Shown piece after piece: positions 23,801-34,175 of a stretch of DNA of 64,000 nt. Within the stretch, counting starts at the first letter, position 1, and each line of letters begins with the position of its first letter. The DNA is taken from the NCBI GenBank assembly GCA_032622095.1, contig CP136066.1:46658911-46722910 (forward strand). The letters run 5' to 3'. The DNA comes from Siphonodentalium dalli. Taxonomy: Eukaryota > Mollusca > Scaphopoda > Gadilida > Siphonodentaliidae. Below the pieces are notes generated by a model that had not been told where the DNA came from, did not search any database, and worked only from the letters and a program-made list of their open reading frames with translations. The position numbers were made by a program, and so were the translations under genes.

Positions 23801-26800
23801 TACATGTATTTTCATAATTTGCAAACATATTTATAAACAAAGTGTAAAGTTCATTCTTCCAACAATGTGAGCGTCCTCGGAAATTCAGATGACCATGATT
23901 CACCTGGCAAAATCATGGATAGTTTGTTGACACGATTACGATGTCATCGCAGATGAGTATATTTATATAGGCGGTTAATCCTGTGATTAACTCCCCTATG
24001 TTTTTTCCATTTACTTTGTACGAATTTTAAGTACACACCCAGTTCTGATTTAGTCACAAGTGGAGGTAACCAAGGATACGCCACAATTTCGCATCTAAAA
24101 TCAAACAGTGCTTGATTTTACTTTTTATCACTCGCGATCATGTCGTGAGCATGCGCAGTACAACTACCGGTTACTACCCACAACGAAATCTTTCCACTTA
24201 CGATTGAATCGTGATCATCAGAACATTCACTTGGTGAACGTTCAGACGACCACGATTCAATCGTAAGTGGAAACTTTTCCGTCATAGGAAGTAACCGGTA
24301 ATTGGACTGCGCATGCTGACATAAAATTCGTAGGTTAAAAATAATATCAAGCACTGTTTGATTTTAGATGCGAAGTTGTGGCGTATCCTTGGTTTGATAC
24401 CTCCACTTGCGACGCAAGATTCGCAGTCCTGTGTGCGTAAAAATTGTAGATGGAAATGACCGGTGTAGTCAATCACATGCTTTAGGATGTTCAACCTACT
24501 GTCTAATCATGTACATGTAGGACGACATCGTAATTGTGGGAAGAAACTATCCACGATCTCGTCGGGCCCCGATTCCTCCACTTACGATTGAATCGTGGTC
24601 GTCTGAACGTACACATAGTGTTGAATTGGCCACACAATAACGAGAGTGTGAATGCCATGGGCAATTTAATATTATCAGGTTCACATTTGTTCAAAATAAT
24701 GCTATGAAGAAGTACAGCTTCGGCAGTCTGAGGGTTAATTAATACCAAATGCACGGAACTCCTTTACGATATTCCGATAGTACTGTGTTTACTCTATATT
24801 CTCTGAAAATTTGGTGTAAAAATTCCCAATAGAACGACTTTTATCGAAATTAGTGCAATTTTCTGAATTTTTGCATTATTTCATCGCATAAAATCAATTA
24901 AAATACGACAACCAACTGGAAATGTTTTTGAACATTCTAGAATGGGTACATGTCCCTGATATATGTTTAAAATTTCTCGCGTAAACTATGGCAGATACCA
25001 AAGTTATAGTTAGTTTTATAGACCCACCCTAAATCCCCCATAGCAAATGCATGCGGCCGTAAAGCACGTGGCTTTGTTTGGATACTTTCTGGCCCACAAT
25101 GCATCATTCTCGCTATCTGTAAAATGGTCTATGACCGGCTACTAGCCTCTGTCATGCCCTATTTATAATATTGCTTTTTAAATATAGACTCCACTGTGTC
25201 CTCAACGACTGCAGGGGGTTAGATTACATCCCTGTCTCTGTGCTGTAGGTGATTAAACAGACTCCCTGTGACTCGGTGTATTTATTATATAAATTACGCT
25301 GTTTCTGGGGGACTGGGGAGTATAAGTGCATTTGTTTCAACTCTAATAGCAAACATACTTGTACTATGGTATTTACAACAGGGACGGTACCCCACAATTG
25401 TGACAGAGCACTCTGTGTTGCCTGGCTATATTGCTCCATGTCTCAGTACATTGATTGTATATTTAAAGTATGTTCTTTCTGGGGGACTGGGGACCCATGA
25501 TAGAATAGAATTTATTAGCAGCAAGATATGTTTATAATTAATCTGAGCGGATGGCATAAGCTTTGACCGCCCGGGTAACACGGAATGAGTCCCGGTAACG
25601 CTCGACATTTGCGTTTTGACGATGATGATGTTAGGGGTGTTGTATTGGCAGTAAGTTGTCTATTCTTAAAGGGACACTAAATCCTATAAGGCCCAAAAAA
25701 TCCCAAAGTCCCACAAATTCCCACAAAAAGCCCACATTGTATCCCGTGCAACACCGAATACACACCGCGAGTGCTATATATAATTAAAAAGTAAATTGTC
25801 GGTGGTATTCGTGTAAGTGTCTCATCGTGAAATATTAGTGGTTTCGATATATATATATATATATATATAGGCGTTGAATCTAATGACAATTCTATCTTCC
25901 GTAACATTGTTCTATTTCATTGTTTCTGGAGAATGTACATGTGTACGCCACTGGTGTTCAATCCATGTTATGCATAGTCACATCAAACCATTGGCCTTCT
26001 TTTGTATTGTATTATAATTGTGACATCTTATAGATTAAACAGGTCTGTGCATTCAATTCAAACAGGTGGACATACAGTCGTACATGATACATGTAATAAA
26101 TTTCTTGTTAGTGTTATATATATGCCACTTTGTTATTTTATGCAACACCTGCTATATATATTTAACGCTGGCTTATATTACTGAATCGGTGGTTATACGG
26201 TAACACACAAGGGCACTTCTCTGTGAGTAATATTTTTTCGTTCAATACGTTGTACGTATAGTTTCATCCTTCTTCAAAAAACACTTAAAACTATAATAAC
26301 TGTTATAAATATGTTGTCAACTGAGAACAGGGCAAATGGAAACATTAACAGCATATAAACATACAGTCGACATAAATTTCGACTCAGTACATCATATAAA
26401 TTCATCTGAGTCGAACAGGACTGGCCGGAAAGCTATTTCCAGACTTGGGGATATACCAGGAAATTCCTTGTTTTGATTGGAAGCGGTACCAGAAACCGCT
26501 AACCCCGATTGGCTAACCGATATATTGATCTAAATTTAAATACTGGGCGGAACAAAGAGACGCGATATTTTAATTTGAGCATGCGCACACATTGACAAAT
26601 AAGCTTCCTGTTTAAAATATTTTTTTTAAAGAAAGACATTTATTCATCGGTAAAACTCGTTTTCGACGCTTTTAATAATCTCACCACAATAGGAAAATGA
26701 GTGTTATGTACAGTGGACAAAGACCGAAACGATGTGTTATTGCGTGTGTTTCCTCTATCTTGAAAGAGACAGTTATTTCAGAGTTGAAATCTGAACAATT

Positions 26801-29800
26801 TCAAGTGTTGTCGGCAATATTCGTAAACAGGTCGCGCATAAATTATTCCTTATTTGGAATGTCTGCGACATCAGTATGACGTCACGATATTGGGGGAAGC
26901 CTATTGTTCTGGAAATGGGTTTTTACATGAATTCGTGTCGACGTAATATTATAATTATTACGGAGATGTTTACGTCGACTGATAAACATATATCTTTGTC
27001 AAGCGGCAAGTATTGTATAGTCACATCGCATATGCCCATCGTATTGCCCGAAATCGAACATCACTGCAAAGAGTTTAATGATGAAATCAAATTAAGGCTT
27101 CATATACATTTGGATGATTCTGCTATGTTTCAGCCTTACAGCAACGACTGCATCTATTGGAGCAGCGGGAATTCCACAAGGGGGCCTGGTAACGATGGCG
27201 ATAGTACTGTCTGCCGTTGGCTTTCCCATGGATGATATCGCAATGCTACTCTCTGTTGACTGGTTGCTGTAAGTTGTAGATCATCTTATATACATATACA
27301 CAACATCCATCCACAGTACTATTAACTAGCCGAGAACAGACGCATGCATGTTCTTTATATACAAATGACACAATACCAAATACATGTACAAGATCACCTA
27401 TGATACTTCAAAAAACTTACATGATTAAGAACGTTCTGTATTTTCTACCGCGTTCGGGCAACATAAGCACATGAACAATCTTTATAAAGGCGATTGTTGG
27501 ATCGTTTTCTAGCTAGCTGATAACAATTACAAATTTCCACTCTGGAAAGTTGATAATTGCCATTGGAACACTAAAACAAAGACAATGTAACAAAAAAATT
27601 AACAATATTTGAGTTTACAAGTCGAAACTATAACTTCATTAAGTCGAGGATTAAATTCGATATTTTGAAATAATATGAAGAAGCTAGGATGGAAAATATC
27701 ACGATGATTTATCCTCGTTGTACGTTTCTAATCACGCGCGATTGGATTTTAGTTATATAACAATATTTCAATGGTAAAGATTAGTTTCTAAAATTTGTAG
27801 AATACATCGAGAGAAGGCTCAAATTGTTTACAGAATCAGTTCAGTTTCGTTTATGATTATATTCGGTTCATTGCATTTCCGCATGTAATTGTCTGTCCAT
27901 GTGAGGCATAAAATCAAATATTTATATATGCGATTTCGCCATCTATGAACATTGATCTTAAAATCACAAATCTTATTAAAGCAGAATAGGGCGGTGACAG
28001 AAAAACCGCTAATCTGGCCATTCCACCACCCGGCAATCAACAAATTGACAAATTATTCAACCATGCAGGGGGGGGTCGGAAAAATGTGAGCAGACAGTAG
28101 GCTGAAAAAAGATTTTTCCGGATCTTGGGTACCCACCACCCCTATTTTTGGAGGAAACAATATTTTTTTCCATTTCACGAGGGTTACCCACCCCTTTTGA
28201 CCTCCAAATCAGTAGTCTCACATCATTTAAGATTGAATTTTTTTACGAAGTTCAGCATGAAACCAGTGGAAACATCTACCCTGATATCTCTGTGCACAAA
28301 TAGACCATAGAGATGTCCAGTGGGTGACGTTGTCTGCTGGGCGTAACATTGGGACAGTCATTACATACTAAAGCACTCGGGCCAAGCTTGTCCATACCGA
28401 GTATCAGGCATTGGAGAGAAGCGCATGATGAAACATGATTCAAACATTTATTTCACTTATAAAGTCTGAGAACAGATAAGAATTGAATAAAGTTGCACCC
28501 ATTGTTGTCTATTTGGATTTTGTTGGCCAATTTATGCATGCCTTGTAAACAAGTTTATATATGAACATTTGACCAACTTTGCACTGATTTTCAGTAATCA
28601 CTTGACAACACTGTATCAAAAAGATAAAATATAAAGTTAGGCAATACATTTATGACTATAACAATGTATCCACAATACCTTATACCATATGACACACTGG
28701 CTTTTAAAAGACTTATCAGCATTCATATGGCTTTGGTGAGAAATTGAATTTAGTATCAAAAACAAACAAAACTTAACACAGGATGTTGCTTCAAATAGGA
28801 TTCAATACTTTCTAACATGATGAGTTTCGATGTTCTGGCCTCTAATGCTGTCTAATTATGAGCAAATATTAATGTTATAAATGAATAGCTTTATTCATTT
28901 TTATTTACGTTAATCATGGTTGACTTAACTGTTCATTTGTATCTGGAACCAGTAGCATTGGCACAGTCATGACAATGAGATCTGATGTAAAAGGCGAACT
29001 CATGCGTGTTAGCTCGTAACCTGGTTTTCTTAGAAGCATGATGCCTATACCCGCACCAACTACCCCACTATGTGTCACATGCACCTTAATAATGATGCTG
29101 AACACTTTGAGAAAAAATTATATTCCAGAAAGTTTGTAAGAGGAAATTTTTTTGACCACTTGGAAAAAAGTTACTTTTTTCGCGGCTGAACCACCCACCC
29201 GCCCCGGCCTATACTGTCTCGAAAAAAAATGAATGACCCCCCCCCCCCCTTGAACCATGTGTGTATTTATGTATATTGTGTGTTTCTATGTAAAGTGTCA
29301 TAAGATTGTCAAATAAACTTACTTACTTATCTACTCGACATGTATCGTTCCAAAATACACTTTAGTCTTCGTTATTCGTTTTATAGTACTCGATATCTCC
29401 TAATTATGTAATTATTAGTTGGCGGAATCACTATAAGCTCCGCTAATCGCGGTCACCATTACCAGAACAAGCGACTACGCGAACTAAACGACATGGATGT
29501 GTCCGCTTAGTAGCCATGTAATCGCGCCAATCAGTCACGTGACTTTCCTGAGTATTAACCTCGGAATCTTTCGTGATAAAAAATAAGAACATTTGTGCGA
29601 TTTTGAATTTTCTTGGTGAAATGGGTCATTTAACCAGATATAGTCAGTATTATGAAGAGAAACATATTTTTACAGAACAATTCCTTTAACGTTTGTGCAA
29701 CTTTTGATTATCAGTGGACGATTAAAGACCGCGAAGTTCGATACACTAATTATTGCAGATCTTGACCCTACAGGTAACCATATATATAATGGCATACATT

Positions 29801-29906
29801 TAGCATGTACATATATATCTTATTCAGGGACAGATTCCGGACGGCGATTAACGTTTGGGGCGACGCTGTTGGTGCTGGAATAGTAAACCATATCACAGAG
29901 TTGTAG
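14819..29906 (+). CDS. SLC1-family acidic amino acid transporter (EAAT-like), 3' six exons
   Basis: This is a membrane transporter of the dicarboxylate/amino acid:cation symporter family. In animals these take up glutamate or aspartate with Na+ and H+ against K+ at the plasma membrane. Six exons (14819-14867, 17657-17843, 20182-20415, 21506-21697, 27134-27268, 29828-29906) join with phases 1, 2, 2, 2, 2 and give one uninterrupted protein of about 290 residues. The order is glycosylated loop, TM4c, TM5, TM6, HP1 (SSSASLPVT), TM7 ([10 protein letters not shown]), HP2 ([11 protein letters not shown]), TM8 ([12 protein letters not shown]). The TM8 Asp and Arg that hold the acidic side chain are present, so EAAT rather than ASCT is favoured. 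The exons for TM1-TM3 were not found, so the model is 5'-incomplete. The tail ends after HITEL, much shorter than in vertebrate EAATs. Introns are full of repeats. Confidence 0.92.
15097..16385 (+). repeat. Dispersed repeat B, copy 2, carrying an extra block
   Basis: It matches 4508-5350 at both ends (shared start CTCTATCATACGTATATAGA; shared end with GTCATTGCTTTTCG and AACAAGTGGGCTTCT). Between about 15603 and 16080 it has roughly 480 bases absent from copy 1, including the hairpin at 15610-15753 and a T-run followed by TAGAATAGAACATGG. It lies in a transporter intron. Confidence 0.75.
15610..15753. repeat. Hairpin element inside repeat B copy 2
   Basis: The outer ends GGAGATAAAC and GTTTATCTCC pair, then GAATATTGGTCAAATA with TATTTGGCCAATATTC, ACCGCGAAAA with TTTTCGCGGT and TATTGGAGAAC with GTTCTCCAATA. 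The loop is GAGCCTGAAAGGC. About 144 bases, non-coding, absent from the other copy of the host repeat. Confidence 0.8.
16738..17092 (+). repeat. Dispersed repeat A, copy 2
   Basis: Second copy of the 3839-4225 repeat, in the same order and orientation, ending again in a C homopolymer after TTTTTGCCGAC. It lies in a transporter intron. In copy 1 the A repeat precedes B; here it follows B. Confidence 0.75.
17406..17525. repeat. 120-bp perfect-style hairpin
   Basis: AAAGGCAGACCCAT at the left pairs with ATGGGTCTGCCTTT at the right; GCGGTCATT pairs with AATGACCGC, then CAGAGAAATTCGAC with GTCGAATTTCTCTG. The loop is about CAAGTCGGGGATTCACACAC. It lies 131 bases upstream of the transporter exon at 17657. 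Confidence 0.85.
17657..17843 (+). CDS. SLC1 transporter exon: TM4c to TM5 start
   Basis: Acceptor TTTTTTTGCAG, donor GTAGGT after ATATG. It encodes [20 protein letters not shown], a hydrophobic segment ([16 protein letters not shown]), then [20 protein letters not shown]. This matches the GTNVLGLVVF...G...G...F..L block of EAATs. The phase-2 end splits the Trp codon, completed by the next exon. Confidence 0.9.
18254..19690 (+). repeat. Satellite-bearing element, about 8 units of 110-175 bp (locus 1)
   Basis: It begins with a near-palindrome (AGCTTAACTTAGTTGAGCTA), then GGTGTCCGGCGTCCGTC and GTCC-type microsatellite. Core units follow, each with ATGGCCGCCAGCAGCCATCT-type palindromes, TTGAATTTTGTTCTTTG, TATCACTAAATCCTT, GCCGCATCCCTCATCCGATC and CACCAAACTTCATATGTAGC. 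CATCTTG occurs at about 18432, 18590, 18702, 18859, 19028, 19187, 19360 and 19640. The same architecture is at 36537-37312. Palindromic start, microsatellite and tandem core resemble the pearl/Helitron-like non-autonomous elements described in bivalves; that assignment is inference. It lies in a transporter intron. Confidence 0.85.
19690..19938. repeat. Nested inverted-repeat element
   Basis: The outer arms are CAGGAATTGGAAT.AATTAGTGG and CCACTAATT.ATTCCAATTCCTG. Inside (19771-19910) is a second inverted pair, TGCCGCTCAGTGGCCAGGAC with GTCCTGGCCACTGAGCGGCA, continuing with CAGAATGC and GCATTCT. One palindrome is set within another. It abuts the end of the satellite element. Confidence 0.8.
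20182..20415 (+). CDS. SLC1 transporter exon: TM5, TM6 and start of HP1
   Basis: Acceptor AATTATTTCAG, donor GTAAAT. It encodes [19 protein letters not shown], a second hydrophobic segment ending in [19 protein letters not shown], and the start of the helical-hairpin-1 approach ([12 protein letters not shown]). The P-G-I-FLIA..I.EMED and VTRKNP blocks are diagnostic of the family. Confidence 0.95.
20680..21430 (-). pseudogene. LINE 3' fragment in transporter intron (copy C)
   Basis: On the minus strand near 21170-21230 the translation gives [20 protein letters not shown], the same C-x2-C...H-x4-C knuckle that ends LINE copies A and B, followed by stops. The 3' end near 20685 is TTCTATTC-type short repeat next to ATAAATTCT. 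GGACAGGATGC there resembles the 3' UTR of copy A at the left edge of the window. Severely 5'-truncated. Confidence 0.75.
21506..21697 (+). CDS. SLC1 transporter exon: HP1 tip and TM7
   Basis: Acceptor TTTTACCAG, donor GTTAGT. It encodes [20 protein letters not shown], then [20 protein letters not shown] and [18 protein letters not shown]. The serine-rich HP1 tip is split across the junction with the previous exon. NMDGT is the TM7 Na+/substrate-coordinating motif and is intact. Confidence 0.96.
21729..21797 (+). repeat. 75-bp dispersed repeat, second copy
   Basis: Partner of 7977-8050, in the same orientation, just after the donor site of the transporter exon that ends at 21697. Confidence 0.6.
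22447..22520 (+). repeat. G homopolymer with CCGG...GGGTGGGTGGG flank
   Basis: A run of about 17 G at 22447-22463 is followed by an A run and GGGGTGGGTGGGTGG. Similar G or C runs beside GGTGGG/CCCACC occur near 4208, 17080, 22990, 23368, 28069, 29238 and 60064, which suggests one short repeat family. The segments can form G-quadruplexes on paper. Confidence 0.6.
22685..23385 (+). repeat. Tandem duplication, about 350 bp x 2
   Basis: Both units begin TCCAAGATGGCCAC and run through AGCCATGTTTTTTT, TTTACATGTC, GTTAACATCCATGA, CACAGAAATTCATATACA, CCCCGCAAATCT and a GGTGGG/CCCCCC end. The second (from about 23045) has small internal duplications. A diverged relative starts near 34445. The proline-rich open frames here come from C runs. 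Confidence 0.75.
23870..24615. repeat. Complex nested palindrome
   Basis: The outer arms (about 23870-23960 and 24518-24615) are inverted: GATGACCATGATTC...GGATAGTTTGTTG against CAACAATTACGATG-type sequence with AACTATCCACGAT. Inside, 24057-24409 is another inverted pair, CAAGTGGAGGTA and CCAAGGATACGCCACAA against their inverses. The centre holds CACTTACGATTGAATCGTG and its inverse around CACTTGGTG. The CACGATTCAATCGTAAGTG word occurs three times. No coding sequence is supported. Confidence 0.8.
25499..25640 (-). mobile_element. Probable LINE 3' end (minus strand)
   Basis: ATAGAATAGAATTTATTAGC at 25501 is the same word that begins the LINE fragment at 20683. The following 130 bases show no coding frame. 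It is likely a very short 5'-truncated insertion of a related element in the transporter intron. Confidence 0.45.
25641..27133. other. Rest of transporter intron
   Basis: A TA microsatellite lies at about 25848-25869. Small inverted pairs are at 26370-26410 (TCGACTC/GAGTCGA) and 26938-26985 (GTCGACGTAA/TTACGTCGAC-like). A 60-residue open frame at 26697-26879 is discussed under findings. No exon is supported. Confidence 0.4.
27134..27268 (+). CDS. SLC1 transporter exon: HP2 and TM8 start
   Basis: Acceptor TATGTTTCAG, donor GTAAGT. It encodes [40 protein letters not shown] and [18 protein letters not shown] is the HP2 gate; Gly replaces the Ala common after PQ in vertebrate EAATs. The preceding intron is 5.4 kb and filled with palindromes. 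Confidence 0.96.
29828..29906 (+). CDS. SLC1 transporter last exon: TM8 substrate site and stop
   Basis: Acceptor CTTATTCAG. Joined in phase 2 it gives [20 protein letters not shown] then HITEL and TAG at 29904-29906. Asp and Arg of DRFRT and Asn and Asp of N-V-x-G-D are the conserved TM8 residues. Trp replaces the usual Leu in NVLGD. The chain stops about where the family's variable cytoplasmic tail starts. Confidence 0.92.
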
Positions 29907-30606
29907 ATGCACACATCTTATTCATGTACACACTGTACTGTTCTAGTCTCGTGTATAGACCATGGCTTCGTTGGATCATTTTTATAGCGTCCAATCAACT
30001 ATGTATATCAGATATTTTAGATAACTGTACTCAGTTAATATTTCGTGAAAAACACCGTTAACATAATAACTGGACTGACTTAGTTCAAATTTGGCACGAC
30101 TGTTTCTGTCAAATATGGGTCCAGTGTACATGTAAAGGTCAGATGATTCCTGAAAACATCAAAATGACTTTTGATTGATTCAATTTAGTGACGAGGTAGC
30201 ATAATTGACCATGATTCAAAACTGTCAATTCGGTCCTAGGGTTCAAGGGCGAATAACTCTCTCTTTCAACTTTCAACTTTTTCTGAAAACACGACGGATC
30301 CCCGGAGCGATTTGGTCCCAGTGATTTTGGGACTCGTAGTATGGTGAAAAGGCAAAGTTTGCTTGTCCTTAATTACCACAATAACATAAATTTCATATTA
30401 AATATGACAATATAACCCCATAATATTGGACTGTTTGCATCACGTTGAACACAATGCGCAGCCAGAACAAGAAATGTACATATTTGTTTCTAAAATAATT
30501 ATCAATTTTGGGCTAAAAACTGTCCCATCAAATTGTTTCCATGCTGTTACCATTTACTTATTAGATTAGGTAAGCGCAAATTGGCTTCTAATTCCACATA
30601 CCTAAA
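29907..30606. other. Region just downstream of the transporter stop
   Basis: Presumed 3' UTR and flank. No AATAAA within 300 bases of the stop was noticed; one lies near 30727 inside a tandem duplication. Otherwise nothing recognisable. Confidence 0.35.
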
Positions 30607-30808
30607 GATTAAAATTTGTTTTCTTTAGTTGGAATTTTAATTTTCAACTGTTCAAATTTTGTGTTTTACCTGTAAATTAGGAATTTCCAACTCACAGTTA
30701 GAAATTTTTCCCAGTTGGAAATTAAAAATAAAAATTCGTTTTCTTTAGTTGGAATTTTAATTTTCAACTGTTCAAATTTTGTTTTACTTGGAAATTAGGA
30801 ATTTCCAA
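30607..30808 (+). repeat. Tandem duplication around TTGGAAATT words
   Basis: GTTTTCTTTAGTTGGAATTT, TTTCAACTGTTCAAATTTTG and AATTAGGAATTTCCAACT occur twice in the same order with a period of about 110-120 bases. Each unit contains the inverted pair AGTTGGAAATT/AATTTCCAACT. Confidence 0.8.
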
Positions 30809-31157
30809 CTATTGAATATAGCTCTCTGTCGGGGTGAGACAGCCCCCTACACACCATGTCGCCACATGCCTGGGCGCTATGCTCACTGTACCTAAGCTTG
30901 CTAATTCCACATTAGATAATTGAAAATGACCTATATATATGTGTGTTATAAATGACATTTTAAGTTTTCTTATAACCCTTTTGTTATCTTGTGTTGCATG
31001 ATAATTACAAATGTCTTGTGGGGTAGTTTACTGTTCGATTAAAACAAATGAATAGAAATCCGAAAAGATTGGTGATTCATGTACTGCTATATACATTACG
31101 TTACACACGAGTAACTACATTTTAATTTAGTCAACAACCACAAGACTTTTGTAAAAT

Positions 31158-31159
<2 letters not shown>

Positions 31160-31201
<42 letters not shown>
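31160..31201. repeat. (TA)n microsatellite
   Basis: About 21 consecutive TA dinucleotides ending in TGTGTG. Confidence 0.95.
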
Positions 31202-31207
<6 letters not shown>

Positions 31208-31469
31208 TTTTCTGGCCAAGTAGGCTCATTAGTCTTCTAACCAATTGGTAACATCGATGCATTGGCTCATACCATTTCCGTTCATATATAGCCTTAAAAT
31301 TCATTACACATACTAATGCTAGCATCTAGGACTCGATGTTCACTTGGCTAGAAGGGTAATGGCATTATCACATTATTTTTAGTTTCTACCAATCATCAAT
31401 AATCACTTTATATTTTGATCTTGTTATAATGACCACAAATTAATCTATCTGTAACAAGGTGACATAATA

Positions 31470-32350
31470 AACACTTCAAATAAAGTAAGTCCTCCCCCCA
31501 ATTTTATCAGTAATATCTCGGGATATATTTGCGCGATTTCGATGAAATTTATCAGGTATCTTCAGTATGGTAGTAGCAATGATGTCTAACTACCATTAAC
31601 CCATCTATTTTGTTATGACTGGATTAGTGTGATTTGAATGGAAAAATTGCAGGTTTCAAAAATTGCAAAGTGGATTTCAGCCTGAATGTTTTATTGGTGA
31701 ATTCAAATTTAAGACAAAGAATTTCATACTCACATGTGCCCACAACGCTCTGCTCTCATCCCTGATATTTTGAATGCACCCAAACAAAGTTACTTAAGTC
31801 ATGCCTGGCCAAACTGAGCGGGTCTCGGATTTTTATCCCACAGAGTACCCCTTGGAACAACTGGATTTCTCACTTCAGAAAAGACTAAACGGAAATGTTT
31901 TGAAACGAAACATGAATAAGTCCCAATTTGATAGGGGTGTCACACAGTAACGGCGAAAACTCGGTTAATGAACTCTCTTTGGACTGAATGTTTTCATGCT
32001 TTTTGTCAAAGAGGAATGCTACACCCGATATTGAACGATATTCCTTCATAAAATTGAACACTCCATCAAACTTTCCTGCTTGAAATCAATTTTTACCATT
32101 TTTAAATATGCACTGTTTTCATTAAATTCATGCCCAATAAAGGATCACAGCAATCGTGGGTTAAAACTTTAACGGTAGTTGTGGGCACCTGATAGTGTTA
32201 AATTCCCGTTGTTAAATTTCACTTATCCAAACAAATTCACACTCATCCAGCCAAAACAAAACAGATGGGTTAATTGATGTTAGACATCATTGCTACTACC
32301 ATCCTGAAGATACCTATACCAAATTTAATCGAGATCGCGCAAATAGATCC
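31470..32350. mobile_element. Foldback MITE family T, copy 2 (right end lost)
   Basis: It begins TA|AACACTTCAAATAAAGTAAG and carries the family blocks GGTAGTAGCAATGATGTCTA, TTAACCCATCT and TGAACACTCCATCAAA. It also has the inverse GATGTTAGACATCATTGCTA near 32280, and CGAGATCGCGCAAATAGATC near 32330. It stops there without the terminal GAGGTGTT, so the right end is deleted. Confidence 0.75.
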
Positions 32351-33433
32351 CGACTGCGTGCTCTTGTTGAGACATAAAATATTAAACTTCTTACAGCAGA
32401 TGTACACTTGATACTGGATTTGAACTAAAAATATTTAATTTGCCATCAATTGTTTCCTGGCAAATGTATACTAACACACCCATGTCATGTACAGTTGGTG
32501 ACATTTGGAAAAATGTGATAAGTGAAATATTTTGCTCCCGATCACTACCGGAATTAAAAAAAACTGATTAATCATGACACTCTTCACTGGTTTTGATTTA
32601 TCGGTTATAACCCTATCTATAACCATAGCATAAAACATTATATCCATAGCATACTTTATCATACCATTCTCACATTTATACATACACACGAATTTCACGA
32701 AAGTGATGGAAACCCCATCATATATTTAATCTTTGGGCTGAAAATAGCTATATTCATTATCGCCAAGGCATGGGTTAAATATGCCGATCGCGATAGACAT
32801 ATCGTTAATATACCATCTCGTCTATATCTGAACAATATATATATATATATAGTTTAATATTTGACTGCACCCGACTGTTCTCAACTGAAAATAATGTATA
32901 TATATATTTTTTATTCCCATGCTCCACATCTATATTGACTTAGAATAAAGCACTGCTTATTATATACATTACTTGTTATTATTTTTCATTGTACACAATA
33001 TCAGTTCAGATCAGGAGAAAGATACCCAATTATCGTCGGCAGATCCCTCTATCGGACTCAGGATATCAACGGTTGAATTCGATTCGAGGTCATGATTCGG
33101 TATTCGCGAAGGTTCATTCACTCAGCATGCATGATGATACCACATGACGGCAAATCTATATTAATTAATTCTAGAGTTTAATGGTTTTATTAACACATTA
33201 ACATTTAATTCCATTAAAATAATTTTAAAAACGTAGTCTTTCATATGAATTAGAGAACATCAAACTCTGAAGTTAAGGGCATCATTAATATTAATTGCCT
33301 TATTTTGTGTAGCATTAATTTAAGTGATTACTGAAAGACGTATGTACTGCATCTGACGTTCTACCGATATAATAAACAGTACTACCGATATATTATACAT
33401 ACGAGTACCACACGTTGAACTTGCCCCGATACA
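32351..33433. other. Non-coding stretch
   Basis: Nothing recognisable apart from short TA runs near 32835 and 32895. Confidence 0.4.
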
Positions 33434-34175
33434 TATATTGACCAGGTCAAAAGCATAGGACAGTGGTCTCTGGGGGTGACAGAGGATTGGGCCTTGCAAT
33501 TATTGCAAACATTTGCTATTATGGATGTGAATTTTTCAAAAATATGACCGTTGCAGCATATTTTATGTAAAAAGTTGTCGGTACAGTTTTTAGTGAAACT
33601 TCAAATGGCAAAAATATTAAATGTACATCATGGTGTTCTGCAATATATGTATACTATGAGCTGAGACTTGGAATTAAAAAAATATGTTCTATTTTATTAC
33701 TGTTGGTAAAATTAATGAAGTGTATAAATTATATTGGTCATTTATTGGACTCCACAACAGTAAATAAGTTGGGCTCATTCACTAGTGTATCTGTTCTATA
33801 ATGATGTGTGCAGTCAAGAGTTTATAATCTTCTCGGTGAGCTGGGGGACTCTCCAGTGTTGGAGATGGCATATATTGACCAGGTCAAACGCATGGGACAG
33901 TGGTCTCTGGTGGTGGCAGAGGATTGGGCCTTGCAATTATTGTGTACTTATCAAACAAACAACTGGGTTACAATCTTACTTCTAAAAGTAATCAAAACTG
34001 AACATTTTTAGATTCAGAGTCTCAGCCCATAAAATACATATCTTGTAGAACACCCTGATGTAGTTTTTGAATTTTTAGCCTATGAAATTTGATAAAAAAC
34101 TGTACCAAAAGATTTTACATAAAATAGGCTCCAAAATTCACATTTTTGAAAATTTCACATCCAGGGTTAGCACAT
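33434..34175. repeat. Duplicated and inverted local structure
   Basis: A 72-base block (TATATTGACCAGGTCAAA to CCTTGCAATTATTG) is present directly at 33434-33505 and 33871-33942 with about five changes. The flank after the first copy (33506-33665) is an inverted, diverged match to 34016-34170 (ATGTACATCATGGTGTTCT against AGAACACCCTGATGTAG). A rearranged foldback element is likely. Confidence 0.65.

Noticed and set aside
25268-25537. 89-residue hydrophobic frame as an extra transporter exon
   Set aside because: It lies between HP1/TM7 and HP2 exons that already join in phase, and its sequence does not match any SLC1 segment.
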